A DNA stretch of 64,000 nucleotides from Actinomycetota bacterium (GTDB taxonomy: Bacteria; Actinomycetota; Actinomycetes; S36-B12; UBA10799): NCBI GenBank assembly GCA_020636995.1, contig JACJWU010000001.1, positions 186,001 through 250,000 of the forward strand. The letters are read 5' to 3'. A program made the position numbers and the translations under genes. Shown here piece by piece: positions 25,154 through 33,578 of this stretch; the first letter of the stretch is position 1, and every line of letters begins with the position of its first letter. The notes beneath the pieces were generated by a model. The model saw only the letters and a program-made list of their open reading frames with translations, did no database searches and was not told the DNA's origin.

Positions 25154-25885
25154 ATGATCAAGAAATACATCTCGTTCGCGGCCGCAAGCACAGTCGTCCT
25201 CGCACCGCTGGTACTGGCGGCGCCCACACACGCGGCAGTGGTCGCTCCGGCCAAGACGCTCTACGCCTGTCAGAAGAAGAAGACCGGCGCCCTTCGCATC
25301 GTCAAGAAGAGCAAGAAGTGCAAGAAGTCCGAGAAGAAGATCTCCTGGAACACGAAGGGGCCGAAGGGCGACAAGGGCGACATCGGCAATCCCGGGGCTC
25401 CTGGACCTGGGGCGACGCCCTTCAGTGCGAGTCTGGTGACCGTCAACACGGCGCTGTCCACGGTCGACAGTGACCCCATCGCCGTCGGCGATCTTGAATT
25501 GCGTTTCAGGTGTCTGTCGTTCCTCAGCGCCGCGGGTTCCTCCCCGCGGGTCACGTCCCCCACGGCGGCAACCTTCGCCACACGCGGGGTGTGGTTGAAC
25601 AACTGGGCGATCCAGGACGGGGCGGTCAACAACCGGCCGTTGCAGGACACCAAGGACGGCAACCTTGCCGCGGGCTCCGAAGCGCTCGTGTCGCAGTGGG
25701 AGGCGCAGACCTACGGGGTCAACAACATCCGGCAGAACTTCGGTGTGGTGAACACGGTGGTCACGAACAGTTCGGGCAAGTACTTGATCACCTACGCCGC
25801 GTCGTCGCTGGTCCAGGTCGCGCCGAACCCGGCGAGCCCCAAGGCGTACTGCGAGATCACCGGATGGTGGTCCAAACTGTCCTGA
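25154..25885 (+). CDS. Secreted protein with short collagen-like segment
   Basis: A 243-residue protein with a signal peptide (MIKKYISFAAASTVVLAPLV, cleavage after THA). A lysine-rich cysteine-containing stretch (LYACQKKKTGALRIVKKSKK) precedes a Gly-X-Y segment GPKGDKGDIGNPGAPGPG (about 69-86). A C-terminal beta-rich domain with two cysteines follows. Actinobacteria often carry several such LYAC...GPKGD surface proteins of unknown role; the collagen-like piece may form a trimer. Start ATG 25154 has GGGAGGG at ideal spacing. It stands alone between the oxidase and the SGNH hydrolase. Confidence 0.8.
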   Translation: MIKKYISFAAASTVVLAPLVLAAPTHAAVVAPAKTLYACQKKKTGALRIVKKSKKCKKSEKKISWNTKGPKGDKGDIGNPGAPGPGATPFSASLVTVNTALSTVDSDPIAVGDLELRFRCLSFLSAAGSSPRVTSPTAATFATRGVWLNNWAIQDGAVNNRPLQDTKDGNLAAGSEALVSQWEAQTYGVNNIRQNFGVVNTVVTNSSGKYLITYAASSLVQVAPNPASPKAYCEITGWWSKLS

Positions 25886-25963
25886 CCCCCGCGAGATGTG
25901 GAGGCGGGACGGGTGAGCGCCCGTCTCCACATCCTGGAGTCGAATCAGGAAGGGGCTTCACGT

Positions 25964-26728
25964 ATGGGGTGGAAGCGTTATGTCGCGATCGGCGACTCCT
26001 TCACCGAAGGGATCGGCGACCCGCGCCCGGACGGACGGGAACGGGGGTGGGCTGATCGGCTCGCGGAGAGCCTGGCGCGTGAGCAACCGGGACTCGAGTA
26101 CGCCAACCTCGCCATCCGTGGACGGCGACTCGCGGCGATCGTCGAGGAACAGGTGCCGAGCGCGGTGCAGTTGAACCCCGATCTGGTCAGTTTCGCGGGT
26201 GGTGTCAACGACGCACTACGCAGGAGTTGGGATCTCGCGGCCATGGCAGAAGGTTTGGAGGCGGGCATCGGTCAACTCGCGGGCACCGGTGCCGACGTCG
26301 TGATCGTGACCTTCGGCCGGCCGTCCCATCGATCGCGGGTGATGGGTACGGTCGAAGGCAGGCTTTCCGAGTATCGCGAGGTGACTTACGAACTGGCCGG
26401 CCGCTTCGGCTGTCGGATCGTCGATTTCTGGGACTACCGGGTCTTCGACGACCCGCGCTTCTGGTCCGACGATCGCCTGCATCTCAACCCGGTCGGGCAT
26501 GAGCGGGTGGCGATGGCGGTGCTGGAAGCCCTTGGCCGTCCCAGCCGGCAAGCCTGGTGGCAACCCCTGCCCACAGCCAGACCAGCCTCACCAGCGGCCC
26601 GACTCGCCCGCGATGTCAACTGGGCCGGCAGGCATCTGGCACCGTGGATCGGGCGACGCCTCACCGGACGCAGTTCCGGCGACGGGGTCGAGCCGAAGCG
26701 ACCCGTGCCGCAGCCGGTCAGTAATTGA
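25964..26728 (+). CDS. SGNH/GDSL hydrolase
   Basis: A 254-residue esterase-type protein. Block I is AIGDSFTEG with the nucleophile serine near residue 10, block II the AIRGRR glycine region, block III GGVNDALR, and block V DRLHLNPVGH with the acid and base. The C-terminal 50 residues are proline/arginine-rich and probably disordered. No signal peptide, so the substrate is intracellular or unknown. ATG 25964 follows AGGAAGGGG by 9 nt. The gene converges on the aquaporin gene with an 11-nt overlap of coding sequence. Confidence 0.87.
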   Translation: MGWKRYVAIGDSFTEGIGDPRPDGRERGWADRLAESLAREQPGLEYANLAIRGRRLAAIVEEQVPSAVQLNPDLVSFAGGVNDALRRSWDLAAMAEGLEAGIGQLAGTGADVVIVTFGRPSHRSRVMGTVEGRLSEYREVTYELAGRFGCRIVDFWDYRVFDDPRFWSDDRLHLNPVGHERVAMAVLEALGRPSRQAWWQPLPTARPASPAARLARDVNWAGRHLAPWIGRRLTGRSSGDGVEPKRPVPQPVSN

Positions 26729-27473
26729 CGATGTAGAGCAGTGCGGCCACAACGGCTCCGGCGATCGGCCCGACGATGGGTACCCAGGCGTACCCCCAGT
26801 CGATCTTCTCCTTGCCGTGCAGCGGTAGGAGCGCGTAGGCGATTCGTGGCCCGAGGTCGCGCGCGGGGTTGATGGCGTACCCCGTGGCGCCACCGAGACC
26901 TGCGCCGATCGCGATGACCGCGAAGGCTACGCCGGCATACCCGAGACCGATGTTGCCGAGGTTGGGTGCCTGGCCCTCCGTCGCCGGCTGCCACGGCGCC
27001 TGCTGGATGATCCAATAGACCAGCACGAAGGTTGCGATCGCCTCGCTGACGGCGTTCCAGCCCAGCGAGCGCACCCCCGGCTTGGTGTAGAAGATGCTCC
27101 CGGTCGTGTGGAGTTCGTCATGATCGTCGAACTGCTTCTTGTAGACGATGTAGACGAGCAGGCCCCCGACAATGGCGCCGGTGAACTCGCCCAGGAAGTA
27201 CCAGGGCACCGTGGACCATGCGACGTTGCCCGTCAGTGCCAGAGCCACGGTCACAGCCGGGTTGAGATGTGCGCCGGATTCCCACGCGACACTGGCCCCG
27301 ACGAAGACCGCCATACCCCAGCCGAACGCGGTGAGCATCCAGCCGGCCGCTCCGAAGCCGAGGCTCTTGGGCAGGGATCCGAGCGCGCCGATGCCGCAGC
27401 CGACCAGTACGAGGATGCCTGTGCCGATGAACTCGTTGATGGTGATGGTCTGGAAACTCTCAAGGATGGACAC
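26718..27473 (-). CDS. MIP-family channel, aquaglyceroporin type
   Basis: A 251-residue channel with six transmembrane helices and two half-helices. The first NPA box is HLNPAVTVALA and the second INPARDLGPR. The aspartate after the second NPAR is typical of glycerol facilitators (GlpF) rather than pure water channels. It would let glycerol or other small solutes cross the membrane. No glycerol kinase is adjacent. The gene is followed upstream on the same strand by an unrelated four- to five-helix protein. Confidence 0.9.
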   Translation of the reverse strand: MSILESFQTITINEFIGTGILVLVGCGIGALGSLPKSLGFGAAGWMLTAFGWGMAVFVGASVAWESGAHLNPAVTVALALTGNVAWSTVPWYFLGEFTGAIVGGLLVYIVYKKQFDDHDELHTTGSIFYTKPGVRSLGWNAVSEAIATFVLVYWIIQQAPWQPATEGQAPNLGNIGLGYAGVAFAVIAIGAGLGGATGYAINPARDLGPRIAYALLPLHGKEKIDWGYAWVPIVGPIAGAVVAALLYIVNY

Positions 27474-27506
27474 GGTGGATGTCTAGCAGGTGTGAGCCCG
27501 GCAAGG

Positions 27507-28169
27507 TCAGTTGATGAGGTTGATCGCCCGGCTCACGGTGACGAGGATCGTCAGCAGAGACACCGATGACTGCACGGTGAAGAGGAACTTCGCCCGATGG
27601 CTCAGAGGCATGGTGTCGGTGGGCGAGAACGCGATGATGTTGGTGTACGCGGTGAACAAGTAGTCCGGCAGGCTCGGCGTCCACGTCATCCCGCTCGCCT
27701 GCTGGGGGAACTGGAAGTCCCAGTCGGAGCCATGACCTTCCGCGCGAACAACTGGTCCGCCACCGTCGACCCACCAGTACACCAGGCCGAAGCTGAGCAC
27801 ATTGATGATCAGCACCCCGAAGCCTGCGAACAGCAGTTCACCGCCGCTGTCCTCCACCCCTCGCAGCATCGAGACGAGAAGCAGCGAGGCGTTGAGAACA
27901 CTGGTGAGCACCAGAAACGCGAGGTAGGCCGTGATCCCTCGCTTGATCCAGTGGGAAGCCAGCCCGGAGAAGCGCATGATGACCAGCGCGGCCGGGGCGC
28001 CGATGACCTCGATCGCAGGAATGACCCACTTGGCGCCCAAGGTCACTTCGTCGGGCAGAAGCATCTGGATCCCCGCGATGACCAGCACCACGGCGGCGAC
28101 CTGGTACGAGGTTCGGGCCTCGATCTGATCCCTGGTCGGCACGTGGCCGACCGCGGGCTGATCGCTCAT
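27507..28169 (-). CDS. Multi-pass membrane protein of unknown function
   Basis: A 220-residue protein with five hydrophobic segments (YQVAAVVLVIAGIQMLL, WVIPAIEVIGAPAALVIMRF, AYLAFLVLTSVLNASLLLVS, LLFAGFGVLIINVLSFGLVYW and a final pair around LPDYLFTAYTNIIAFSPTDT and LLTILVTVSRAINLI). The last part, a loop between two helices followed by a hydrophobic tail, recalls DUF1345-type and two-helix potassium-channel pore regions but has no selectivity filter. Start ATG 28169; a longer frame is arginine/proline-rich and unlikely. The gene lies 33 nt before the aquaglyceroporin gene on the same strand. Confidence 0.7.
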   Translation of the reverse strand: MSDQPAVGHVPTRDQIEARTSYQVAAVVLVIAGIQMLLPDEVTLGAKWVIPAIEVIGAPAALVIMRFSGLASHWIKRGITAYLAFLVLTSVLNASLLLVSMLRGVEDSGGELLFAGFGVLIINVLSFGLVYWWVDGGGPVVRAEGHGSDWDFQFPQQASGMTWTPSLPDYLFTAYTNIIAFSPTDTMPLSHRAKFLFTVQSSVSLLTILVTVSRAINLIN

Positions 28170-28249
28170 GTCGCAATGATGCTCACTATCCGGTAGGTGT
28201 GGCGCGTCGGCGACGTTGACCGCTTGGATGGGCGCATGCGAGGAGACCG

Positions 28250-28579
28250 GTGACGGCGCCCGAAGCCCGGCGGCTGGATGACGTGACGGGTTGGAACGGA
28301 AGCGCCGAGTTTGTTGAGGTGCTGCACCGGGGGGCGGGGACGGCAATCGAGCGCATCGTGTCCCAGGGGCACACCACGGATTGGTGCGATCAGGACCATG
28401 ACGAGTGGGTCTTGGTGCACGAGGGCGCAGCGCGGCTGGAACTGGTCGAGGGGCGAACCCTCGATCTGGTGGCGGGCCAGTACGTGCTGCTGCCTGCGCG
28501 CTGTCGGCACCGAGTGGTGTGGACCGAGCAACTCACCGTCTGGGTGACGGTTCACTTCCCGGCGGTCGGCGGCGGGTAG
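28250..28579 (+). CDS. Small cupin protein
   Basis: A 109-residue single-domain cupin. Motif 1 is visible around DQDHDEWVLVHEGAARLELV and motif 2 in GQYVLLPARCRHRVVW, giving possible metal ligands (His, Glu, His). Proteins of this type (many are labelled cupin DUF) bind metals or small acids; the reaction is unknown. GTG 28250 has GAGGAGA just upstream. A hairpin follows the stop. Divergent from the membrane protein gene at 28169. Confidence 0.82.
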   Translation: MTAPEARRLDDVTGWNGSAEFVEVLHRGAGTAIERIVSQGHTTDWCDQDHDEWVLVHEGAARLELVEGRTLDLVAGQYVLLPARCRHRVVWTEQLTVWVTVHFPAVGGG

Positions 28580-28589
28580 TTGTCGTCTG

Positions 28590-28625
28590 GGCACCCAGTT
28601 GCCGCTGGGCGGGGGTTTGGGTGCC
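28590..28625 (+). terminator. Hairpin after the cupin gene
   Basis: GGCACCCA (28590-28597) pairs with TGGGTGCC (28618-28625), 10 nt after the cupin stop. The next 185 bases (28626-28810) hold no gene I can support. Confidence 0.5.
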
Positions 28626-28810
28626 GGATGGGCAGGCAGTCGCGGCTGATGTCACGGTGGTCACGGCGATTCCTGCGAAGGTCAAGACGGTTCGCGTCGA
28701 ATGCGGCACTTCGGTCAGCCGTTTGGTCCAGGGAGGCTGTCACGTTGGTGTTTGGTACCTGGCCACACGGCGTTGGACCGATAGCGGGGTCCGTCAGGAT
28801 CTGTCTGCGC

Positions 28811-28948
28811 ATTCCGGTTAGAGATCGGCAGGTTGGTTAGGCGGCGGCCGGTTGGTTAGAGTCCCACGGCCGTATAGGGCTAACCGGAGTGTCGGATCTC
28901 TAACCGGGATGCCGATCTCTAACCGGAGTGCCGATCTCTAACCGGGAG
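28811..28948. repeat. Intergenic repeat cluster built on CTAACCGG
   Basis: Three direct copies of a 19-20 bp unit, GCCGATCTCTAACCGGAGT and variants, lie at 28891-28910, 28911-28929 and 28930-28948, preceded by a partial unit at 28880-28890. An inverted copy (ATTCCGGTTAGAGATCGGCA) is at 28811-28830, and CCGGTTGGTTAGAG at 28848-28861 is a further degenerate inverted copy. The cluster ends 138 bp before the next gene. Confidence 0.85.
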
Positions 28949-29086
28949 GTGCGATGACCACCGCCCAGCCGCTCGCGTGACCGAGCTCCCGAACAGAGCA
29001 TCCAACCGATGTGTCCAGGTCGAACCAGCGGCGGAGGTCTCCCAACCAATGTGGGCCAACGCCACGGGATGCGCCACACTTCCGTC

Positions 29087-29392
29087 ATGTCCAACGTCAA
29101 GCCGGCGGTGCTGGCGGTCATCGTGGTCCTGCAACTGCTGCAGGTCGTCTCGTTGGCCGCCTGGTTGTTCGCGATCCTCTTCGTGGGCGCGGCATGGGCG
29201 GAGGAGCAGGCCAACGCGGGGACGGTCGCCTTCGTGGCCGCGGTCTTCGGCTACCCGTTCTGGCTACTGGGCATGGGTGTCACGACCTGGGTGCTGGTGC
29301 GTCGCCGCAGCGCGGGGTGGGCTCTGGCAGTCGCAGTCATCGCGAGCGTGCCGGTGCTGCTCCTACTGGTAGCGATGGTGCTCGCCGGCTGA
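29087..29392 (+). CDS. Small three-helix membrane protein
   Basis: A 101-residue hydrophobic protein with three predicted helices (LAVIVVLQLLQVVSLAAWLF, VAAVFGYPFWLLGMGVTTWV and ALAVAVIASVPVLLLLVAMV). No recognised family. ATG 29087 starts just before the first helix, after TCCGTC; the longer frame to 29009 runs through polar out-of-family sequence. It is 31 nt before the copper-monooxygenase-like lipoprotein, but that gene has its own promoter-like box, so they need not be co-transcribed. Confidence 0.65.
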   Translation: MSNVKPAVLAVIVVLQLLQVVSLAAWLFAILFVGAAWAEEQANAGTVAFVAAVFGYPFWLLGMGVTTWVLVRRRSAGWALAVAVIASVPVLLLLVAMVLAG

Positions 29393-29411
29393 CGGCAACG
29401 CAGTAGTGGCG

Positions 29412-29417
29412 TACGGT
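29412..29417 (+). promoter_or_regulatory. -10 box TACGGT, leaderless promoter
   Basis: TACGGT ends 6 nt before GTG 29424, supporting that start over GTG 29406. Confidence 0.55.
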
Positions 29418-29423
29418 GAATCG

Positions 29424-30590
29424 GTGCGAGCATCTGCGGTAGTGCTGGTCGGCGCGGTGTTGCTGGCCGGCTGCAGCACACACGACGCCGGACACGGTGA
29501 GGAAGCACCCGCGGCCAGTGACACCAGCCACTCACCGGCGCACCAGGCTCCGGCCGAACCGGTCCTGACAGCAGGTGATGGCGAGCGGATCGTCACCGTG
29601 GCTGTGCCGACGGACTTCGCGCCGCAGGCGCCTGCCGGAGCGACCGACGAGTACCGGTGTTTCGTCGTGGACCCCGGATTGACCGAGGACGTGATGATCA
29701 CAGGCACGGAGTTCCAACCCGGAAACCCTGCCATCGTCCACCACTCGATCCTCTACGCCGCGACTCCTGAACAGGTGCCTGCAGCCGAGGAACTCGACGC
29801 CGCCGATCCCGGCCCTGGCTATGAGTGCTTCGGAGGAGCCATGCTGCCTGCGCGCGGCGGTGTCCTCTCCGGTCTCGACGAATCCGATTGGATCACCGCC
29901 TGGGCGCCGGGGGGAGCGGCCAACGAGTTGCCCGCGGGCTATGGGATGGAGCTGACCGACGGTGGGCGGATCGTGATCCAGATGCACTACAACCTGCGCT
30001 CCGAGCAGGGAGTCGACAACACCGCCGTGCGGTTGCGCGTCTCCGAGAAGTCATTGAAGCCATTGCGGACGATGCTCATGCCGGCCCCCGTGGAGTTGCC
30101 CTGCGCCCCCGGTGAGACCGGACGGCTGTGCAACCGCACCGACGCCGTGGACGACGTGATCAGCCGCTTCGGTGCCGACAGCGGAGCGACCATCGCCGGT
30201 CTGCAGTTGCTCTGCGGCGGTGATCCCGATGCGCCGGCGGCGGGCTCCGTGCAGACCTGCGATCGACCGGTGGCCGCCCCTGCGAAGGTCTTCGCGGTCG
30301 CCGGCCACATGCATCTGCTCGGCCGTGAGATCACCGTGACCCTCAACCCGGGCCGCAGCGACGAGAAGGTCTTGTTGGACATCCCGACGTGGGACTTCGA
30401 TCAGCAGGGGGCGATCCCGCTGGACAAACCGGTGCGTATCGGACCTGGGGACACCCTGCGGGTCAGGTGCCGTCACGACGCAGAGCTGCGTCAGCAGTTG
30501 CCCGCACTGCAGGGGACCGACCCCAGATACGTCGTGTGGGGCGAGGGGACCACCGACGAGATGTGTCTTGCGATCCTTCTGAACGGCTGA
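29424..30590 (+). CDS. Lipoprotein related to copper type II ascorbate-dependent monooxygenases
   Basis: A 388-residue lipoprotein. The lipobox VLLAGCS follows a short signal sequence, and a Thr/Pro/His-rich linker follows the lipidated cysteine. The body resembles the two-domain PHM/DBH copper monooxygenase fold: AIVHHSILYA (copper-binding HH), QMHYNLRS (a third histidine), GHMHLLGREI (HxH pair) and EGTTDEMCLA, whose methionine is at the second copper's ligand position. In known enzymes these residues hold two copper ions that hydroxylate peptides or amines. Here it would act outside the membrane. The substrate is unknown. Neighbouring genes give no clue. Confidence 0.75.
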   Translation: MRASAVVLVGAVLLAGCSTHDAGHGEEAPAASDTSHSPAHQAPAEPVLTAGDGERIVTVAVPTDFAPQAPAGATDEYRCFVVDPGLTEDVMITGTEFQPGNPAIVHHSILYAATPEQVPAAEELDAADPGPGYECFGGAMLPARGGVLSGLDESDWITAWAPGGAANELPAGYGMELTDGGRIVIQMHYNLRSEQGVDNTAVRLRVSEKSLKPLRTMLMPAPVELPCAPGETGRLCNRTDAVDDVISRFGADSGATIAGLQLLCGGDPDAPAAGSVQTCDRPVAAPAKVFAVAGHMHLLGREITVTLNPGRSDEKVLLDIPTWDFDQQGAIPLDKPVRIGPGDTLRVRCRHDAELRQQLPALQGTDPRYVVWGEGTTDEMCLAILLNG

Positions 30591-30596
30591 CCTGCG

Positions 30597-30602
30597 TAGC
30601 AT
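30597..30602 (+). promoter_or_regulatory. -10 box TAGCAT, leaderless promoter
   Basis: TAGCAT ends 7 nt before ATG 30610 of the amidase. Confidence 0.6.
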
Positions 30603-30609
30603 CGGCCTC

Positions 30610-32025
30610 ATGCTGATCAACACGTTCACCGACGATGCGCTGTCGGACCTCGACACAGTGGGGCTGCGGGACGCCCTGGCCGCCGGACGGGTGAGTCCGG
30701 GGGAGGTGCGCGAAGCCGCGATGGCGCGGGCCGATGCGGCGCGTCGACTCAATGCGGTGGTGACCTGGGTGGAGGGGGACACTTCCACCGATGGACCGTT
30801 CGCCGGTGTCCCCACGTTCCTGAAGGACAATGAGGACCTGCCCGGGTATCCCACGACGTTTGGCTCCCGGGCCGTCCCCCGCAAGCAGGCGGAGGCGCCC
30901 ACTCGCTGGGTGGAACACTGGCGCATGCTGGGCTTCGACACCCTCGGCAAGAGCGCACTGCCGGAGTTCGGCCTCACCGCCACCACGGAGCCCCTGGACC
31001 ACGGGCCCACCCGCAACCCTTGGGGTCTGGACCACAGTGTCGGTGGGTCGTCGGGTGGTTCTGCGGCGCTGGTCGCGGCCGGGGTGGTGCCGATCGCCCA
31101 CGCGAACGACGGGGGCGGGTCGATCCGGATCCCGGCCTCCTGCTGCGGACTCGTCGGACTGAAACCCTCCCGGGGCCGGCTCGTGGATCCCGAGGCGATG
31201 GAACAGATGCCGGTCAAGATCGTCACCCAAGGGGTGGTGACCCGTACGGTGCGCGACCAGGTGGAGTTCTACCGGGAGATGGCGCGCATTCACCCGGCCG
31301 ACCAGCTGCCTCTAATCGGCCCCACCGGCGATCCCGGTCGCCTGCGGATCGCGGTGATGACCCAAGGCGTCGCCGGACTGCCGGTGGATCCGGAGGTTCG
31401 GGAGGCGGTCGAGTCGGCGGCCCGGCTGTGCGAAGCCCTGGGTCATGAGGTCGAAACCATCGACAATCCCTTCCCCGATCAGATTGCGCAGGACTTCTTG
31501 CGCTACTGGGCGATGCTGGCGTTCTCGCTGCAGCGCTTCGGAAGCCAGGTGTACGGCAAGGAGTACGACCCGAAACAACTGGAGCCGTTCACGATCCACC
31601 TGTCCAAGTTCTTCTCCACGGTCGCCGTTGGGCTGCCGGGATCGCTGCGGCGATTGCGCCGGTTCGGCCCGGTCTACGAGGAATCATTCGGTCCGTACGA
31701 CGTGATCCTGTCGCCGGTTCTGGGCACCCCGCCGGTGCCGATCGGCTACATCGGCCCGGATGTGGATCCGCGCGAGCACCTCGTTCGTCTGCTGCGCTTC
31801 GCATCGTTCACCGCACTGCAGAACGTTGCTGGAGCACCGGGCATCTCCTTGCCCATGGCCATGTCGTCGCAGGGACTGCCGATCGGCATCCACGCCGCCG
31901 GACGCTTCGGTCAGGAGCAGGTCCTGCTCGACCTGGCCGCTGCCATCGAGCAGGCGCAGCCGTGGGCGCGCATCGACCGGGTGACCTCGGCGGACGACCG
32001 GACGGATAGCGCCGCGCCAGCGTAG
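30610..32025 (+). CDS. Amidase-signature family hydrolase
   Basis: A 471-residue enzyme of the amidase signature family. The Ser-cisSer-Lys centre is readable: lysine in VPTFLKDN (about residue 75), the glycine/serine loop VGGSSGGSAALVAAG (about 145-160) and the nucleophile serine in DGGGSIRIPASCCGL. Members hydrolyse amides, nitrile-derived amides or GatA-type substrates. This one lacks the GatB/C partners nearby and is probably a free-standing amidase. No signal peptide. It stands 25 bases before the WS/DGAT gene on the same strand. Confidence 0.9.
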   Translation: MLINTFTDDALSDLDTVGLRDALAAGRVSPGEVREAAMARADAARRLNAVVTWVEGDTSTDGPFAGVPTFLKDNEDLPGYPTTFGSRAVPRKQAEAPTRWVEHWRMLGFDTLGKSALPEFGLTATTEPLDHGPTRNPWGLDHSVGGSSGGSAALVAAGVVPIAHANDGGGSIRIPASCCGLVGLKPSRGRLVDPEAMEQMPVKIVTQGVVTRTVRDQVEFYREMARIHPADQLPLIGPTGDPGRLRIAVMTQGVAGLPVDPEVREAVESAARLCEALGHEVETIDNPFPDQIAQDFLRYWAMLAFSLQRFGSQVYGKEYDPKQLEPFTIHLSKFFSTVAVGLPGSLRRLRRFGPVYEESFGPYDVILSPVLGTPPVPIGYIGPDVDPREHLVRLLRFASFTALQNVAGAPGISLPMAMSSQGLPIGIHAAGRFGQEQVLLDLAAAIEQAQPWARIDRVTSADDRTDSAAPA

Positions 32026-32028
32026 ATT
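32023..32028 (+). promoter_or_regulatory. -10 box TAGATT of the WS/DGAT gene
   Basis: TAGATT overlaps the amidase stop codon and lies 22 bp before ATG 32051, leaving room for the GGAGGGAG ribosome site. Confidence 0.45.
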
Positions 32029-32050
32029 GTCCTCAGGTGGAGGGAGCGCG

Positions 32051-33574
32051 ATGACAACAGCGTCGATGAGTGTCCAGGATGCCCTGTGGTTGACGATGGA
32101 CCGGCCGAACAACCTGATGGTGGTGGACGGTTCGATGGTGCTGAGAGGCGTGCCCTCCATCGACGACGTGAAGGCTGTCCTCGAGGAGGCCGTGGAGCGG
32201 TTCCCCGTGCTCGGCCGCCGAGCCGTGCGATCGGGTATGGGATGGGCCTGGGAGGACGATCCCGACTTCGAGGTGTCCCGGCACATCCATGAGGTGGAAC
32301 TCGAGCCCGGCACGGAGATCGCCGAATTGCAGAGGTTCATGGCCGAACAGCGCTCGCAACCGCTGCCCAAGGACCGGCCCCTCTGGACGGGTTTCCTGCT
32401 GAGCCCGCTCACGCTGCCGGACGGGACGACCGGCTCCGCGTGGATGACCCGCTTCCATCACGCCATCGCCGACGGTGTGCGGCTCACGCAGGTCCTGTTG
32501 GGGCTGTGCGAGGCCGACGAGGCGGGCATCGGCGCGGTCGTGGCTCGCAAAGGGGTGCAGGGCGGCGACGCGTCCAGCCCCGCAGATGAATTCACACGAG
32601 TCGCCACGCACGCTGCCGAGGAGGTGGCACACGTGGTCGAGCACGGAGTCGGTGATGTCGCACACGAAGCCGCTTCAGTGGCGCGCAACCCGTTGTCGGC
32701 GCTGGCCCATCTGCCGGGTAGGGCTTTCGGCGTGGCCAAGGCGGGCGTTCACGGCGTTGAAGAGGGCTTGTCCTTCGTCAGGCATCCGGACCGGCTCCTG
32801 GACGCCCTTGAGGTGCTCGGCGCGGAGCAGCACCGCAGCCTCAACGATCTGTCGTCGGTCACGAAGATCACCTTCGCCGCGTCGGACGAAACCGTGTGGA
32901 GCGGACAGCCCGGAACTCAGAAGGCCGTTGCCTGGTCGCAGCCGGTCGCCTTGGACGACGTGAAGGAACTCGGGCGGCGCTCGGGCGCAACCGTGAACGA
33001 CGTGTTGCTTGCGGCGATCTCAGGGGGCCTGCAGCGCTTCCTGGCCGAGCAGGGCGAGTCCTTGCGAGAGGTGGCCTGGATGGTGCCGGTGAACCTGAAG
33101 CCGTTCGAGGAGAACCTTCCGCCCGACCTCGGTAACTACTTCGCCCTGGTCTTCCTGCCGATGCCTCTGGACGAGCCTGACCCGCAGGCCCGTCTTGAGC
33201 AGATGCATCAGCGGATGGCCCGGATCAAGAACAGCGACGAGGCCGTCCTGACGTTCGGCCTGCAGCGGGTGGTCTCGATGTCGCCCGGCCAGATCGCGTT
33301 CTTCCTCACGAACTTCTTCGCCAACAAGGCAGTCGGGGTGTTGACGAACGTGCCGGGGCCGACCGGACTGCTGCGTTTCGCGGGCCAGGACGTCGAGCAG
33401 GTGGTGGGGTTCGCGCCCTGCAGCGGCAACCAACCGATGACGGCGACGATCTTCAGCTACAACGGCGGGGTGACCATCGGTTTCGCCACCGACGCCGGAC
33501 TGCTGCCGAACCCTGACGACCTCGTCCGGTATGTGATGGAGGACCTCGACAACATGCGGGTCGCGCTCGGCTGA
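32051..33574 (+). CDS. Wax ester synthase / diacylglycerol acyltransferase (WS/DGAT)
   Basis: A 507-residue acyltransferase that esterifies diacylglycerol or fatty alcohol with acyl-CoA to make storage triacylglycerol or wax ester. The catalytic HHAIADG motif (H136, H137, D141) matches HHxxxDG. LTMDRPNNLM near the N-terminus and NVPGPTGLLRFAGQDV near the C-terminus match the WES and DUF1298 parts. A helical insert of about 100 residues (THAAEEVAHVVEHGVGDVAH) separates the two halves. A second paralogue lies at 59308-60996. ATG 32051 has GGAGGGAG upstream. Confidence 0.9.
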   Translation: MTTASMSVQDALWLTMDRPNNLMVVDGSMVLRGVPSIDDVKAVLEEAVERFPVLGRRAVRSGMGWAWEDDPDFEVSRHIHEVELEPGTEIAELQRFMAEQRSQPLPKDRPLWTGFLLSPLTLPDGTTGSAWMTRFHHAIADGVRLTQVLLGLCEADEAGIGAVVARKGVQGGDASSPADEFTRVATHAAEEVAHVVEHGVGDVAHEAASVARNPLSALAHLPGRAFGVAKAGVHGVEEGLSFVRHPDRLLDALEVLGAEQHRSLNDLSSVTKITFAASDETVWSGQPGTQKAVAWSQPVALDDVKELGRRSGATVNDVLLAAISGGLQRFLAEQGESLREVAWMVPVNLKPFEENLPPDLGNYFALVFLPMPLDEPDPQARLEQMHQRMARIKNSDEAVLTFGLQRVVSMSPGQIAFFLTNFFANKAVGVLTNVPGPTGLLRFAGQDVEQVVGFAPCSGNQPMTATIFSYNGGVTIGFATDAGLLPNPDDLVRYVMEDLDNMRVALG

Positions 33575-33578
33575 CCTG

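Noticed and set aside
28580..28840. Plus-strand frame after the cupin gene
   Set aside because: It runs through a terminator hairpin and the CTAACCGG repeats, and its composition (Arg/Ser-rich) is typical of a non-coding frame in GC-rich DNA.
28811..28948. CTAACCGG repeats as a CRISPR array
   Set aside because: Units are 19-20 bp in tandem without spacers, and some are inverted.
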